The translations under genes and the position numbers were made by a program. Shown here piece after piece: positions 44,713 through 53,407 of a stretch of DNA of 64,000 bases. Numbering within the stretch: position 1 is the stretch's first letter; the number at the start of each line of letters is the position of its first letter. The notes below the pieces were generated by a model. That model searched no databases. It worked only from the letters and a program-made list of their open reading frames with translations, and was not told where the DNA came from. The DNA lies in assembly GCF_030532715.1 (NCBI RefSeq), contig NZ_JAUNKO010000008.1:1-64000 (forward strand), read 5' to 3'. Source of the stretch: Corynebacterium sp. (GTDB lineage: Bacteria; Actinomycetota; Actinomycetes; Mycobacteriales; Mycobacteriaceae).

Positions 44713-47376
44713 CTAATGGGCGGCAGCATCCCAATCAGGTCCAACGCCAACCGAAACCTCCAACGGAACCGAAAGCTTGATCGCTTGGTCCATTTCCCGT
44801 TCGAGGATGGCTTTCACTTGCTCAAGCTCCTCAGGCACCGCATTGATCACCAACTCGTCGTGGACTTGCAGCAACATTTCAGAAGCAAGGTTATGCTCCT
44901 TGAACGCGGCGTCGATACGCACCATCGCCACTTTAATAATGTCAGCGGCAGTCCCCTGGATAGGCGCATTCAACGCGGCACGTTCAGCGTTTTCGCGCGC
45001 CACTCGATTATCAGAAGTCAATTCCGGCAAGTAGCGGCGGCGACCAAACAACGTGGAAGTGTAGCCATCGCGGCGCGCCTGCTCAACCACCGAATCAAGA
45101 TAGCGCTTCACCCCACCAAAACGTTCGAAGTAGGTTTCCATGATGACCTTCGCTTCACCCGGGGCAATGCCCAATTGTTGGGACAAACCAAACGCGGACA
45201 GCCCGTACACCAAGCCGTACGACATCGCCTTCACTCGACGCCGCAGCTCCGGCGTAACCTCGTCGATACCCACGTTAAACACCTTGGAACCCACATAGTT
45301 GTGGAGGTCTTCACCTTGCGAATAGGCCTCAATCAGCCCCGGATCCGCCGACAAATGCGCCATCACACGCATTTCAATCTGCGAATAATCCGCAGTAATC
45401 AACACATCCGAATCATTGTTCGCCACAAATGCGGAGCGAATTTTACGTCCGTCAGGCGTACGCACCGGGATGTTCTGCAAGTTGGGATCCGTGGAACTCA
45501 GCCGCCCCGTAGAGGTCACAGTCTGCTGGAAAGTGGTACGGATACGACCGTCCGGCTGGACCGCCTTAATTAACCCATCAAGCGTCGTTTTCATTTTCTG
45601 GTACTCGCGGTGCGCCAGCAAATGATCCAAAAACGGGTGCGGGGAATTCACCGCAAGAGCTTCAATTTCCTTCGCGGCAGTGGAATACCCCGTCTTGGTC
45701 TTCTTGGTTTTCGGCATACCGAGAGTCTCAAACAGCACCACTTGCAGCTGCTTCGGGCTCGAAAGATTCAACGACGGATCGCCCGCCAGTTCACGCGCGG
45801 CAGTCTCCGCCTCGGAAACTCGATCAATAAAAACCTCACGCTGTTCCTCAAGGCGGGCAACATTCACAGCAATGCCCGCCTGCTCCATGCGGGCAAGCAC
45901 ACCCGCCAACGGAACCTCTAAATCCTGGTACAACTCAAAGGAATCGATCGCCTGCAGTTCTTTCGTCAGCGCAATCACGAGATCGTAAGTAGCCGCCGCT
46001 TCATCAACAAGTTCGCGAGAATTATCCGGCGCATCCAACAAAGACAACTGACCCGACTGCGGCTCAGGAAGCTGCCGCTGCAAATGCCGCTGCAACACAT
46101 CTTTCAACTCATACGTCCGCTGGCCAGGGCGCAGCAAATACGCCGCAATGGCCGTATCGTGAATCACACCGCCCAATTCGAACCCACGGCCGAACAGCAT
46201 GTGATAGATAGGCTTAGCGCCGTGCACCAACTTCGGCCGCTCGGAAGCCAACCACTCCGCAAGGACCAGCTCATCTTCACCGCTGATCTCCCGCAGATCG
46301 ACGACCACGGCGTGGTAATCGACGTCGAGAAGCGCGAGCGCCCAAGCATCACCTTCGCCGGGGGTAGCAACACCCGACACCGCCATCGCAAGCGCCTGGT
46401 TCTCGCGGCGGGGCAACCATGTACGCACCGGCTCGGAATCGATAACAATTTCGGCCGCCTCCGCCACTTCCACAGAGGTGGATTCGCCCGCGTCAATCAC
46501 ACTCAGCACACGCTCACGCAAGTTAGTGCCAAATTGCAGCTCATCAAACTTCTCCGCAATCTCCGAAACATTCGCGGGGCGAAACTCAAGCTCGGCGGGC
46601 CCATACGGCAACTCCAGGTCCTTGACCATCTCCGTCAACTTGCGGTTCATCCGCACCTGATCCAACCGCTCACGGAAATTATTCCCCGCACGCCCCTTAA
46701 TCTCCTCCGCGTGCTCGAGCAGATTATCGAGCGAACCATACTCCTTAATCCACTTCGTCGCAGTCTTCTCCCCCACCCCCGGAATATTCGGAAGATTATC
46801 CGAAGGATCCCCACGCAACGCGGCAAAATCCGGATACTGCACCGGCGTCAAACCATACTTCTCCTCCACCGCAGCCGGAGTAAAACGATGCAACACACTC
46901 ACCCCACGCATCGGATACAGCACCGTGGTGGAATCATTCACCAACTGGAAAGAATCCCGGTCACCGGTAACCACCAAAGTTTCAAACTCAAGCGAACCCG
47001 CAGCCGTGGCGAGCGTGGCAATAATATCGTCAGCCTCGTAATTCTCCAGCTGCATAGTGACAATTCCCAGCGAGGAAAGCACATTCTGGATCAACTCCAC
47101 CTGGCCACGGAACTCCTCCGGTGCCGCCTCCCGCTGCGCCTTATACTCCGGAAACATCTCCGTTCGAAACGTTTTGCGGCCAACGTCAAACGCAACCGCA
47201 ATGTGCGTCGGGCGCTCCTCCTTCAGCAACGTGGTCAACATCGAAAGGAAACCGTACACAGCGTTCGTATGCTGCCCACCCGTAGTGGAAAAATTCTCGG
47301 CTGGCAGTGCGTAAAACGCGCGGAAGGCCATCGAGTGGCCGTCAATAAGCATGAGGCGAGGTTGGGTTTCAGTCAC
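44713..47376 (-). CDS. polA: DNA polymerase I
   Basis: 887 residues from a GTG at 47376 that follows TAGAAT by 7 nt (leaderless). The N-terminal 5'-3' exonuclease domain is intact (LMLIDGHSMAFRAFYALP, YEADDIIATLA, VTGDRDSFQL). The middle 3'-5' exonuclease-like domain lacks the DxE motif: ALALLDVDYHAVVVD stands where catalytic acids would be, so proofreading is probably absent, as in mycobacterial PolA. Polymerase motifs A (ADYSQIEMRVMAHLS), B (RRRVKAMSYGLVYG) and C (QVHDELV) are present. Divergent from a tRNA gene. Confidence 0.96.
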   Translation of the reverse strand: MTETQPRLMLIDGHSMAFRAFYALPAENFSTTGGQHTNAVYGFLSMLTTLLKEERPTHIAVAFDVGRKTFRTEMFPEYKAQREAAPEEFRGQVELIQNVLSSLGIVTMQLENYEADDIIATLATAAGSLEFETLVVTGDRDSFQLVNDSTTVLYPMRGVSVLHRFTPAAVEEKYGLTPVQYPDFAALRGDPSDNLPNIPGVGEKTATKWIKEYGSLDNLLEHAEEIKGRAGNNFRERLDQVRMNRKLTEMVKDLELPYGPAELEFRPANVSEIAEKFDELQFGTNLRERVLSVIDAGESTSVEVAEAAEIVIDSEPVRTWLPRRENQALAMAVSGVATPGEGDAWALALLDVDYHAVVVDLREISGEDELVLAEWLASERPKLVHGAKPIYHMLFGRGFELGGVIHDTAIAAYLLRPGQRTYELKDVLQRHLQRQLPEPQSGQLSLLDAPDNSRELVDEAAATYDLVIALTKELQAIDSFELYQDLEVPLAGVLARMEQAGIAVNVARLEEQREVFIDRVSEAETAARELAGDPSLNLSSPKQLQVVLFETLGMPKTKKTKTGYSTAAKEIEALAVNSPHPFLDHLLAHREYQKMKTTLDGLIKAVQPDGRIRTTFQQTVTSTGRLSSTDPNLQNIPVRTPDGRKIRSAFVANNDSDVLITADYSQIEMRVMAHLSADPGLIEAYSQGEDLHNYVGSKVFNVGIDEVTPELRRRVKAMSYGLVYGLSAFGLSQQLGIAPGEAKVIMETYFERFGGVKRYLDSVVEQARRDGYTSTLFGRRRYLPELTSDNRVARENAERAALNAPIQGTAADIIKVAMVRIDAAFKEHNLASEMLLQVHDELVINAVPEELEQVKAILEREMDQAIKLSVPLEVSVGVGPDWDAAAH

Positions 47377-47383
47377 TCGCCCG

Positions 47384-47389
47384 ATTCTA
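47384..47389 (-). promoter_or_regulatory. -10 box, leaderless polA
   Basis: TAGAAT on the minus strand lies exactly 7 nt before the GTG start of polA. Confidence 0.55.
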
Positions 47390-47481
47390 AACCACCAACC
47401 CAACCACCGCGCGGCACCAACCGCACACCTGTTGGGATACCACTGGGGGAACTGTTGGGGTAGCGCACCAAAACCGCCGAT

Positions 47482-47510
47482 TTCGCGTTCTCGGCGCAAT
47501 GCGCTAACAT
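47482..47510 (+). promoter_or_regulatory. Putative tRNA promoter
   Basis: TTCGCG (47482-47487), 17 bp, TAACAT (47505-47510). The start would be about 10 nt before the mature tRNA. The -35 is weak. Confidence 0.4.
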
Positions 47511-47526
47511 CATCCACGCAGCGGAC

Positions 47527-47603
47527 GCCCCAGTAGCCCAATTGGCAGAGGCAACGGATTCAAAACCCGTCCAGTGTGAGTTCGACTCTCACCTGGGGCA
47601 CCA
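47527..47603 (+). tRNA. tRNA with anticodon CAA (Leu by anticodon), short variable region
   Basis: 77 nt with encoded CCA. Acceptor GCCCCAG/CTGGGGC with discriminator A; T arm GTGAG-TTCGACT-CTCAC. The anticodon loop TTCAAAA gives CAA, reading the Leu codon UUG. The anticodon stem ACGGA/CCCGT has one A-C mismatch next to the loop. The variable region is only about 5 nt, whereas bacterial tRNA-Leu normally has a long variable arm. The D stem is only 3 bp. A terminator follows at once, so it is transcribed alone. Confidence 0.85.
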
Positions 47604-47608
47604 AAATA

Positions 47609-47651
47609 CCCCCTTGCTGGAGCGCCATGTTGCGCCTACGCAAGGGGGTTT
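47609..47651 (+). terminator. Terminator of the tRNA gene
   Basis: CCCCCTTGC (47609-47617) pairs with GCAAGGGGG (47640-47648), followed by TTTGTTG. It begins 5 nt after the tRNA. Confidence 0.85.
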
Positions 47652-47908
47652 GTTGCGTCGTGTGGGCCGCGGTTATGGCGCTGGGGTATATATCCAAAAT
47701 GGTTTTTTACACCTGTAAAAGATTTAACAGGTGTATTTTGAAAATTTTACTATTACCCCAGCAGGCGCCCGACACGGTCAAACGCCGCAAACATTGCGGT
47801 TTTGTCTCCATCGAATATCACTTTCAGCAGGCCCTTGACTGATCCTCACCTGCGGTTTTTCAATGGTAGTAGGTGCTACGAAGGAGAGGATTAAAGGAGG
47901 CCGGACCG
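47652..47908. other. AT-rich gap before the small membrane protein gene
   Basis: No gene recognised. It contains the palindrome at 47709-47734 and an AT-rich stretch to about 47760. The strong AAAGGAGG ribosome site of the next gene is at its right end (47893-47900). Confidence 0.4.
47709..47734. repeat. Operator-like inverted repeat
   Basis: ACACCTGT (47709-47716) and ACAGGTGT (47727-47734) form a perfect 8 bp inverted repeat with a 10 nt AT-rich centre that itself nearly extends the palindrome. It is flanked by T/A tracts on both sides. It could be a binding site for a dimeric regulator or a weak bidirectional terminator. Confidence 0.5.
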
Positions 47909-48154
47909 ATGCTGAAGCATCCCGATGAATGCACGAAAGACCAATTGGATGTGCGCATCGTTATCCTGTCGATATTGTGCCTGCTGGCCATCCAGGTTTG
48001 TTTGCTGAGCGAGCACGCGAGCGTGGTGCACGCCATTCCGATTGCGGTGACGTTGTATGGCCTTGGGGTGTTGGGGCGCGCGCGGCTTCGGTGGCGGACG
48101 CGGGGCCGACTCCCATCGACGATGGGGCTACCTAGGGTGAAGCACACCTCCTAG
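47909..48154 (+). CDS. Small hypothetical membrane protein
   Basis: 81 residues, start set by a perfect AAAGGAGG 8 nt before the ATG at 47909; an ATG at 47873 in the same frame has no such site. Two hydrophobic segments (about VRIVILSILCLLAIQVCLL and VVHAIPIAVTLYGLGVLG) are separated by a short loop, followed by an Arg-rich tail (RARLRWRTRGR). No family recognised. Located upstream of the PopT-type gene on the same strand, with a 132 bp gap. Confidence 0.6.
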   Translation: MLKHPDECTKDQLDVRIVILSILCLLAIQVCLLSEHASVVHAIPIAVTLYGLGVLGRARLRWRTRGRLPSTMGLPRVKHTS

Positions 48155-48286
48155 CCGGGAAGCGCCACAGCGGGAAACGGTTCGTGTTTCTGCTCACTTT
48201 TGGTTGGCGCGGCGTCGATAAGCTGGGCTGAAACCACGTAGAGTGATTGTGCGTTTTCCTCTTACAAAAAGTTCAAAGGATTCTTC

Positions 48287-49222
48287 GTGAATGTAGACAC
48301 CCCTGTGCTTACCCGATCAACAAAGCAACCGCTGCAAGTTTTGCTCAATGTGATCCGTGGCGGTTTGATCGCTATGGCAGAGCTGGTGCCTGGTGTTTCC
48401 GGCGGTACCATCGCGCTGGTTGTGGGCATTTATGAGCGCGCATTGTTCGCGGGCAACCAGCTGATATCCACCGCGAAAACCGCTGTTACCCACCCTAAGT
48501 TGGCGGCTGAGAAGCTGCGCGAGGTGGATTGGTGGCTGCTGATCCCGGTGGGCGTGGGCATGATTCTCACTGTGTTTGGCATGGCGGGGGTGATGCATGA
48601 TTTTGTGGAGCATCACCCTGAGGTTTCGCGCGCGTTGTTTATGGGCATGGTGGCTGTGTCGATTATCGTGCCGGTGCGTATGGCCGACCGCGCTGATTTC
48701 AAAGCTAAGGCGATTGTGGCGGTGCCGATGATGCTGCTGGCTGCGGCGGTAACGTTTTGGGGCACTGGGTTTACGTCTGCGGAGCGGCAGGATCCGTCGC
48801 TGTTGATTATTTTTGGGGCGGCGGCTATTGCGATTTGCGCGTTGGTGTTGCCGGGCGTTTCGGGTTCGTTTTTCCTGCTTGCGGTGGGATTGTACGCGCC
48901 GGTGATTGGTGCGATTAAAGACCGCGATATTACCGTCATTTTGGTGTTCGCTTTGGGCGCGATGACTGGTATTGCGTTGTTTATTCGGTTGTTGAATTAC
49001 TTGTTGGAGCATCATCGCACGGTGACTTTGTTTACGATGGCGGGGCTGATGTTGGGGTCGATGCGTGCGCTGTGGCCGTGGCAGTCCAGCGATGCGGCGT
49101 TGCTTGCGCCTGCGGATAATGCGGTGAAGATTTTCGGGTTTATGGCCTTAGGCGCCGCTATTGTTGCGCTGACGATTATTGCTGAAAAGTATGCACCGGC
49201 GCCGGGGGCAAAACACGAGTAA
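48287..49222 (+). CDS. DUF368 / PopT-type polyprenyl-phosphate translocase
   Basis: 311 residues, about eight or nine membrane helices in two similar halves. Each half carries the family motif: ELVPGVSGGTIALVVGIYE (PGVSGG at 35-40) and LVLPGVSGSFFLLAVGLYAP (PGVSGS at 190-195). DUF368 proteins were recently identified as PopT, which returns undecaprenyl phosphate across the membrane for wall synthesis. In corynebacteria the lipid would be decaprenyl phosphate, shared with arabinogalactan synthesis (inference). GTG start with AAAGGA 6 nt upstream. Confidence 0.9.
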   Translation: MNVDTPVLTRSTKQPLQVLLNVIRGGLIAMAELVPGVSGGTIALVVGIYERALFAGNQLISTAKTAVTHPKLAAEKLREVDWWLLIPVGVGMILTVFGMAGVMHDFVEHHPEVSRALFMGMVAVSIIVPVRMADRADFKAKAIVAVPMMLLAAAVTFWGTGFTSAERQDPSLLIIFGAAAIAICALVLPGVSGSFFLLAVGLYAPVIGAIKDRDITVILVFALGAMTGIALFIRLLNYLLEHHRTVTLFTMAGLMLGSMRALWPWQSSDAALLAPADNAVKIFGFMALGAAIVALTIIAEKYAPAPGAKHE

Positions 49223-49268
49223 AAACGCCTGGGTGCGCGCGAATATCGCCACAGGCGGATGCATATGT

Positions 49269-49274
49269 TACATT
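49269..49274 (+). promoter_or_regulatory. -10 box, leaderless ABC importer operon
   Basis: TACATT lies 7 nt before the ATG at 49282. The overlapping TATGTT would instead serve the ATG at 49276. Confidence 0.45.
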
Positions 49275-49281
49275 TATGCGC

Positions 49282-50214
49282 ATGAGTTTGCGTTCACCTA
49301 CACGCCCACCGTGGCTTGTTGCTGCGGTGGTGGCCGTGGCTGCGTTCCTCGGCGGCTGCGTTACCAATGTGGAAGGCGGCCACCCTGACGGTTGGGAGCC
49401 GATCACCCCGGCCCCCGTTGCCGAAGTGCAGGCGTTAGTGCCGCCGGAGATTGCCAAGCGTGGCACGATTTCCATTGGCACGAATCCTCCGTTCGCGCCG
49501 GCTGAGTTTAAAGATTCGCACGGCGAGATCATCGGGTTTGATATTGATCTTGCGCGCGCGGCCGCTTCCGTGATGGGCCTTGAGTTGGAGGTGAAGGATC
49601 AGGATTTCAGCCTGATCCTCCCGGCGGTTTCCGCTGGCACGGTGGATTTCGGCGCGAGTGGTTTCACTGACACTGAGGAGCGCCGCAAGAACTACGATTT
49701 TGTCAATTATCTGAACGCGGGGATTCAGTGGGCGGCCCGCCCGGGGGTGAGCATTGACCCTGACGATGCGTGCGGCCGCGTGGTGGCCGTGCAGCGCACG
49801 ACGGTGTCGGATACTGATGATGTCACCGGCCGCAGCGAGGCTTGCGTGGCGGCGGGTAAGGAACCGATTGAGAAGCTCGCCTATGATGCTTCGGATGCGG
49901 CGGCGACGTCGGCGATTTTGGGGCGCGCGGACGCGTTTTCCGCGGATTCTCCGGTGGCGGCGTGGGCAGTTGCCCGCTCCGACGGCCGTCTCGAATTGAT
50001 CGGCGAGATTTTCGACGCCGCGCAATACGGCTGGCCCGTGAAGAAAGACTCGGAGCTGGGGCCCGCGTTGGCGGCCGCGCTCCAATATTTGATCGAGTCC
50101 GGCGAGTATGACCGGATTCTCAACCAGTGGGGCTTGGAAGACGGCCTCGTCGAGCACGCCATGATTAATGGTGAGCCTGTTGCCGGTTCGAAACCCGGAA
50201 AGGATAAATCATGA
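49282..50214 (+). CDS. Amino-acid ABC transporter substrate-binding lipoprotein
   Basis: Family 3 solute-binding protein, about 310 residues. Signal peptide with lipobox FLGGC, so it is anchored to the outer face of the membrane. RGTISIGTNPPFAPAEFKDSHGEIIGFDIDLARAAA is the family signature; DFGASGFTDTEERRKNYDFVNY contacts the ligand. Polar amino acids such as glutamine, glutamate or arginine are likely ligands. A start at 49276 is also possible. Overlaps the permease gene by ATGA. Confidence 0.92.
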   Translation: MSLRSPTRPPWLVAAVVAVAAFLGGCVTNVEGGHPDGWEPITPAPVAEVQALVPPEIAKRGTISIGTNPPFAPAEFKDSHGEIIGFDIDLARAAASVMGLELEVKDQDFSLILPAVSAGTVDFGASGFTDTEERRKNYDFVNYLNAGIQWAARPGVSIDPDDACGRVVAVQRTTVSDTDDVTGRSEACVAAGKEPIEKLAYDASDAAATSAILGRADAFSADSPVAAWAVARSDGRLELIGEIFDAAQYGWPVKKDSELGPALAAALQYLIESGEYDRILNQWGLEDGLVEHAMINGEPVAGSKPGKDKS

Positions 50215-51122
50215 GTTCCCCCGCGACTCCGAAACCCATCGAGGCGAAGTCCCTTCCGCATCCGGGGCGGTGGATCACCGCCGGCGTGTTAGCGCTGCTG
50301 GCGATCTGGTTCGCATTCTCCGCAGCCACAAACGAGGCTTACGGTTGGGCCACCTACCGCGCATACTTGTTTGACACCCGGGTGGCGAATGCGGCGCTGC
50401 ATACGTTGGCGCTCACGGTACTTGCCATGCTCATTGGCGTGGTGCTCGGCGCTATTTTGGCGGTGTTGCGCATGTCCCCCAACCCGGTGCTGCGCGCGGT
50501 GAGCTGGGGTTACCTGTGGGTGTTTCGGGGCACCCCAGTGTATGTGCAGCTGGTGTTTTGGGGCTTGGCAGGTTCCATTTACCAGAGTATCAACCTCGGG
50601 TTTGCTGAAATCGACCTGCAGAATGTGTTGAAGAATGCGTTTTTCCTCGCCGTAATCGGCTTGGGTTTGAACGAATCTGCCTATATGGCAGAGATTGTGC
50701 GTGCCGGTATTCAGGCGATTCCGGAGGGGCAAACTGAAGCCTCTCAAGCGTTGGGCATGAGCTGGTGGCAAACCATGCGGCGTACTGTGCTGCCGCAGGC
50801 GATGCGGATTATTATCCCGCCGACTGGCAACGAATTGATTTCCATGCTGAAAACCACGTCCCTGGTGGTGGCTGTCCCCTACTCGCTGGAGCTGTACGGA
50901 CGCTCCATGGACATTGCCAACAGTCTGTTCGAGCCGGTACCGATGCTGCTGGTGGCCGCCACGTGGTATTTGGTGATCACTTCCATCCTCATGGTGGGCC
51001 AGTACTACCTGGAAAGCTACTTTTCGCGGGGCGCATCGCGGCACCTGACTGCGCGCCAGCTTGCCGCGTTGGCGGACGCTGAGGGTGTCCCGCCGTCGAA
51101 CGTCACCGTTGACAACAACTAG
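50211..51122 (+). CDS. Amino-acid ABC transporter permease
   Basis: 303 residues of the HisM/GlnP type. Six or so membrane segments follow a polar N-terminus. [20 protein letters not shown] is the family entry motif, and the EAA loop reads [25 protein letters not shown], the site that docks on the ATPase. As the only permease it probably works as a homodimer. Translationally coupled to the binding protein (ATGA) and 10 bp before the ATPase. Confidence 0.94.
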   Translation: MSSPATPKPIEAKSLPHPGRWITAGVLALLAIWFAFSAATNEAYGWATYRAYLFDTRVANAALHTLALTVLAMLIGVVLGAILAVLRMSPNPVLRAVSWGYLWVFRGTPVYVQLVFWGLAGSIYQSINLGFAEIDLQNVLKNAFFLAVIGLGLNESAYMAEIVRAGIQAIPEGQTEASQALGMSWWQTMRRTVLPQAMRIIIPPTGNELISMLKTTSLVVAVPYSLELYGRSMDIANSLFEPVPMLLVAATWYLVITSILMVGQYYLESYFSRGASRHLTARQLAALADAEGVPPSNVTVDNN

Positions 51123-51132
51123 AAGGAATCCC

Positions 51133-51897
51133 ATGTCTGAACTTATGATCGACGCCCAGCAGGTGTGTAAAGACTTCGGTCAGCTGAGGATCCTCAAGGG
51201 TATTGACCTTCAGGTTCCCAAAGGTACCGTGAGCTGTCTTATTGGCCCTTCCGGTTCCGGCAAGTCCACCATGCTGCGCTGTGTCAACCATTTGGAAAAG
51301 ATCACTGCGGGCCGGTTGTACGTGGACGGCGAACTCATTGGCTACAAGGAGCGCAACGGCACCTTGTACGAAATTTCGGAGCGGGAGGCGGCCCGGCAAC
51401 GCGCGGACATTGGCATGGTGTTCCAGCAATTCAACCTGTTTCCGCACCGCACGGTGATTGAGAATATTATCGAAGCCCCCGTGCAGGTAAAGAAACAGCC
51501 GGAGGCGCAAGCCCGTCAGCGGGCGATGGAATTGTTGGAGTCGGTGGGGCTTGCCCACAAGGCGGATGCGTATCCGCTGCAGCTTTCCGGTGGCCAGCAG
51601 CAGCGTGTGGCCATTGCCCGCGCCGTGGCCATGGACCCGAAATTGATGTTGTTCGATGAGCCGACGTCCGCCCTCGACCCCGAGCTTGTGGGCGAGGTGT
51701 TGAACGTGATGAAAGGTTTGGCCGCCTCCGGCATGACGATGCTGGTGGTCACCCACGAGATGGGCTTTGCCCGCGAAGTGAGTGACCAGGTGGTGTTTAT
51801 GGATAACGGCACCGTGGTAGAGGCCGGCACGCCTGCGCAAGTCCTGGACAATCCGCAGCACGAGCGCACGCAGGCGTTTTTGTCCAGCTTGCTGTAG
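51133..51897 (+). CDS. Amino-acid ABC transporter ATP-binding protein
   Basis: 254 residues. Walker A GPSGSGKS (38-45), Q-loop in [11 protein letters not shown], signature [14 protein letters not shown], Walker [15 protein letters not shown] and switch His in VVTHEMGF. This is the standard polar amino-acid uptake ATPase of the GlnQ/HisP type. AGAAGG lies just upstream of the ATG. Last gene of the three-gene importer operon; convergent with the ABC-2 exporter genes. Confidence 0.95.
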   Translation: MSELMIDAQQVCKDFGQLRILKGIDLQVPKGTVSCLIGPSGSGKSTMLRCVNHLEKITAGRLYVDGELIGYKERNGTLYEISEREAARQRADIGMVFQQFNLFPHRTVIENIIEAPVQVKKQPEAQARQRAMELLESVGLAHKADAYPLQLSGGQQQRVAIARAVAMDPKLMLFDEPTSALDPELVGEVLNVMKGLAASGMTMLVVTHEMGFAREVSDQVVFMDNGTVVEAGTPAQVLDNPQHERTQAFLSSLL

Positions 51898-51929
51898 GGG
51901 TGTGCCACTGGCTCCAGCACCCAGCGGCG

Positions 51930-52673
51930 CTACGCGGCCTTGCTGAGCCGCCACCGCAGGCACATTGCGCCCGTGGCCGCGAACGCGCCGGTCATGACCG
52001 CGGTGGCGATAAGCATCTGGATAACTTTGGCGGCGCTGACTTCGCTATCGCCAACGGCGAGCGATCCCATGAGGATGCCTTCGGAGAGCAACGAGTAGGG
52101 GGTGAAGGAGGCGAATTCCGGCGCTGCCATGGAGACGCCGATGCCGAGGATGCACCCCAGCAATGCCACGCCGACGGGGGCGGCGAAGGAACGCATCCAG
52201 ATGGAGAACACCGATTGCAGGGCCACGAGGGGCGCGGCTACGATGACGGTCAACGCGGTAGCGCTCAGCATGGTTGGCGAGGGCAACCCCGGCAACCCCA
52301 TGGCAAGTTTCCCGCCAATAAACGCCCCTACCAGCAGCATCAGGCTCATGCCTGCCACGGGTACGAGGAGTGCGATGATTTTGGCGAGGACGAAGCGTAG
52401 GTAGTGCGGGGTGGTGGTGCGCACTTGGATCCAGTTGGTGCCGCTGTGCTCCATGCGCCAACCTGCGGCGACGATGATTGCTACGCCTATTGCACAAAAG
52501 AACAATCCGTAGAAGAGGGTAATTTGGCTCATTAAGCCGTCCCAGCTTTGCGTGACCACTCCCGCGTTCGCAGTTGTATTCACGGTGCCGGTGACAACGG
52601 CGAGGATTGGTAACACAATGATGACTACCCACAGCTGGGCGCGCTTGAGCTTGGTGAGTTCTGCAATCAACAT
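51930..52673 (-). CDS. ABC-2 type exporter permease, second subunit
   Basis: 247 residues with about six hydrophobic segments (for example LFYGLFFCAIGVAIIVAAGWRMEHSGTNW, then LAKIIALLVPVAGMSLMLLVG). The layout and the MEHSGTNWIQVR segment match lantibiotic/bacitracin-immunity permeases. It starts 2 bp after the first permease gene. No substrate-specific feature. Confidence 0.85.
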   Translation of the reverse strand: MLIAELTKLKRAQLWVVIIVLPILAVVTGTVNTTANAGVVTQSWDGLMSQITLFYGLFFCAIGVAIIVAAGWRMEHSGTNWIQVRTTTPHYLRFVLAKIIALLVPVAGMSLMLLVGAFIGGKLAMGLPGLPSPTMLSATALTVIVAAPLVALQSVFSIWMRSFAAPVGVALLGCILGIGVSMAAPEFASFTPYSLLSEGILMGSLAVGDSEVSAAKVIQMLIATAVMTGAFAATGAMCLRWRLSKAA

Positions 52674-52675
52674 GA

Positions 52676-53407
52676 CTAATCCTTACTGTTCATGGCGCGG
52701 GTGAGGAGTACGAATGCGGCACCACCGACGACGGCGAAGATCACGAATGGTACCCAATGGACGTTGGTGTAGACGACGGTGGCGTGTTCGTTAAACATCG
52801 CCGTGGTGGCGTTTGCGTAGTAGCTCCACGGCAGCAGGTTTACCGCGAGGCCGTCGACCGGCATAAGGAAGCTGAAGGCCCCTATAAATGATCCAAGTAC
52901 GCCGACGCCGAGCCCTGCGACTTGGTTCTCTACCCGGGCGGACAGCAGGATATGCATCGCGACAAGCCAGAGGTTGACCACGCACAGGCCTATCCACAGC
53001 ATCGCCCAATTGCCCAGGTTGGTCAGTGGCCCCAGCCCGTTGGCCGCGCCCAGCGCCAGCAACGCCGCCATTGTAAGTGTCGTTGCCACAATCACCAGGG
53101 GTGCGAGCGCGATCATTTTCGCCCGGCACAACTGCCCCGGCGTCGCGCCTAACGACGCCGCGGCCAACCACCCACCGCCCGAATTCTCCATGTCCGTCAC
53201 GCGGCTGGCAACAACTGCCACCATGATGGGAAACGTCAATGCCAGCGAGAATCCAATGTCGAGCATGTAGTCAGGCCAGAACTTCTCATTATCCCCGCGA
53301 AAAAACACGCTTGCGAGGAGAAAACCGGCGACCAACGGGCTCAGCATGATCAGCGGCAGGCGCAGGCGCCGCATCTTGAACCATTCGAGCTGTACTGCCG
53401 TACGCAT
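52676..53407 (-). CDS. ABC-2 type exporter permease, first subunit
   Basis: 243 residues, six predicted membrane segments. MRTAVQLEWFKMRRLRLPL opens the protein and DMENSGGGWLAAASLGATPG is the counterpart of the second subunit's MEHSGTNW segment, so the two permeases are homologous. The start overlaps the ATPase stop by one base (TAATG). Probably a heterodimeric exporter involved in peptide-antibiotic resistance, inferred from its type and the adjacent two-component system. Confidence 0.85.
   Translation of the reverse strand: MRTAVQLEWFKMRRLRLPLIMLSPLVAGFLLASVFFRGDNEKFWPDYMLDIGFSLALTFPIMVAVVASRVTDMENSGGGWLAAASLGATPGQLCRAKMIALAPLVIVATTLTMAALLALGAANGLGPLTNLGNWAMLWIGLCVVNLWLVAMHILLSARVENQVAGLGVGVLGSFIGAFSFLMPVDGLAVNLLPWSYYANATTAMFNEHATVVYTNVHWVPFVIFAVVGGAAFVLLTRAMNSKD

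Noticed and set aside
44519..44716. 65-codon plus-strand frame in the polA-lipoprotein gap
   Set aside because: No ribosome site at usual spacing, no membrane or domain pattern, and the region is AT-rich non-coding in character.
46084..47463. 459-codon open frame on the plus strand
   Set aside because: Shadow of polA, no family features; ribosome site absent.
48317..49015. 232-codon minus-strand frame
   Set aside because: Antisense to the DUF368 gene; Arg/His/Gln-rich, typical of reverse-read membrane genes.
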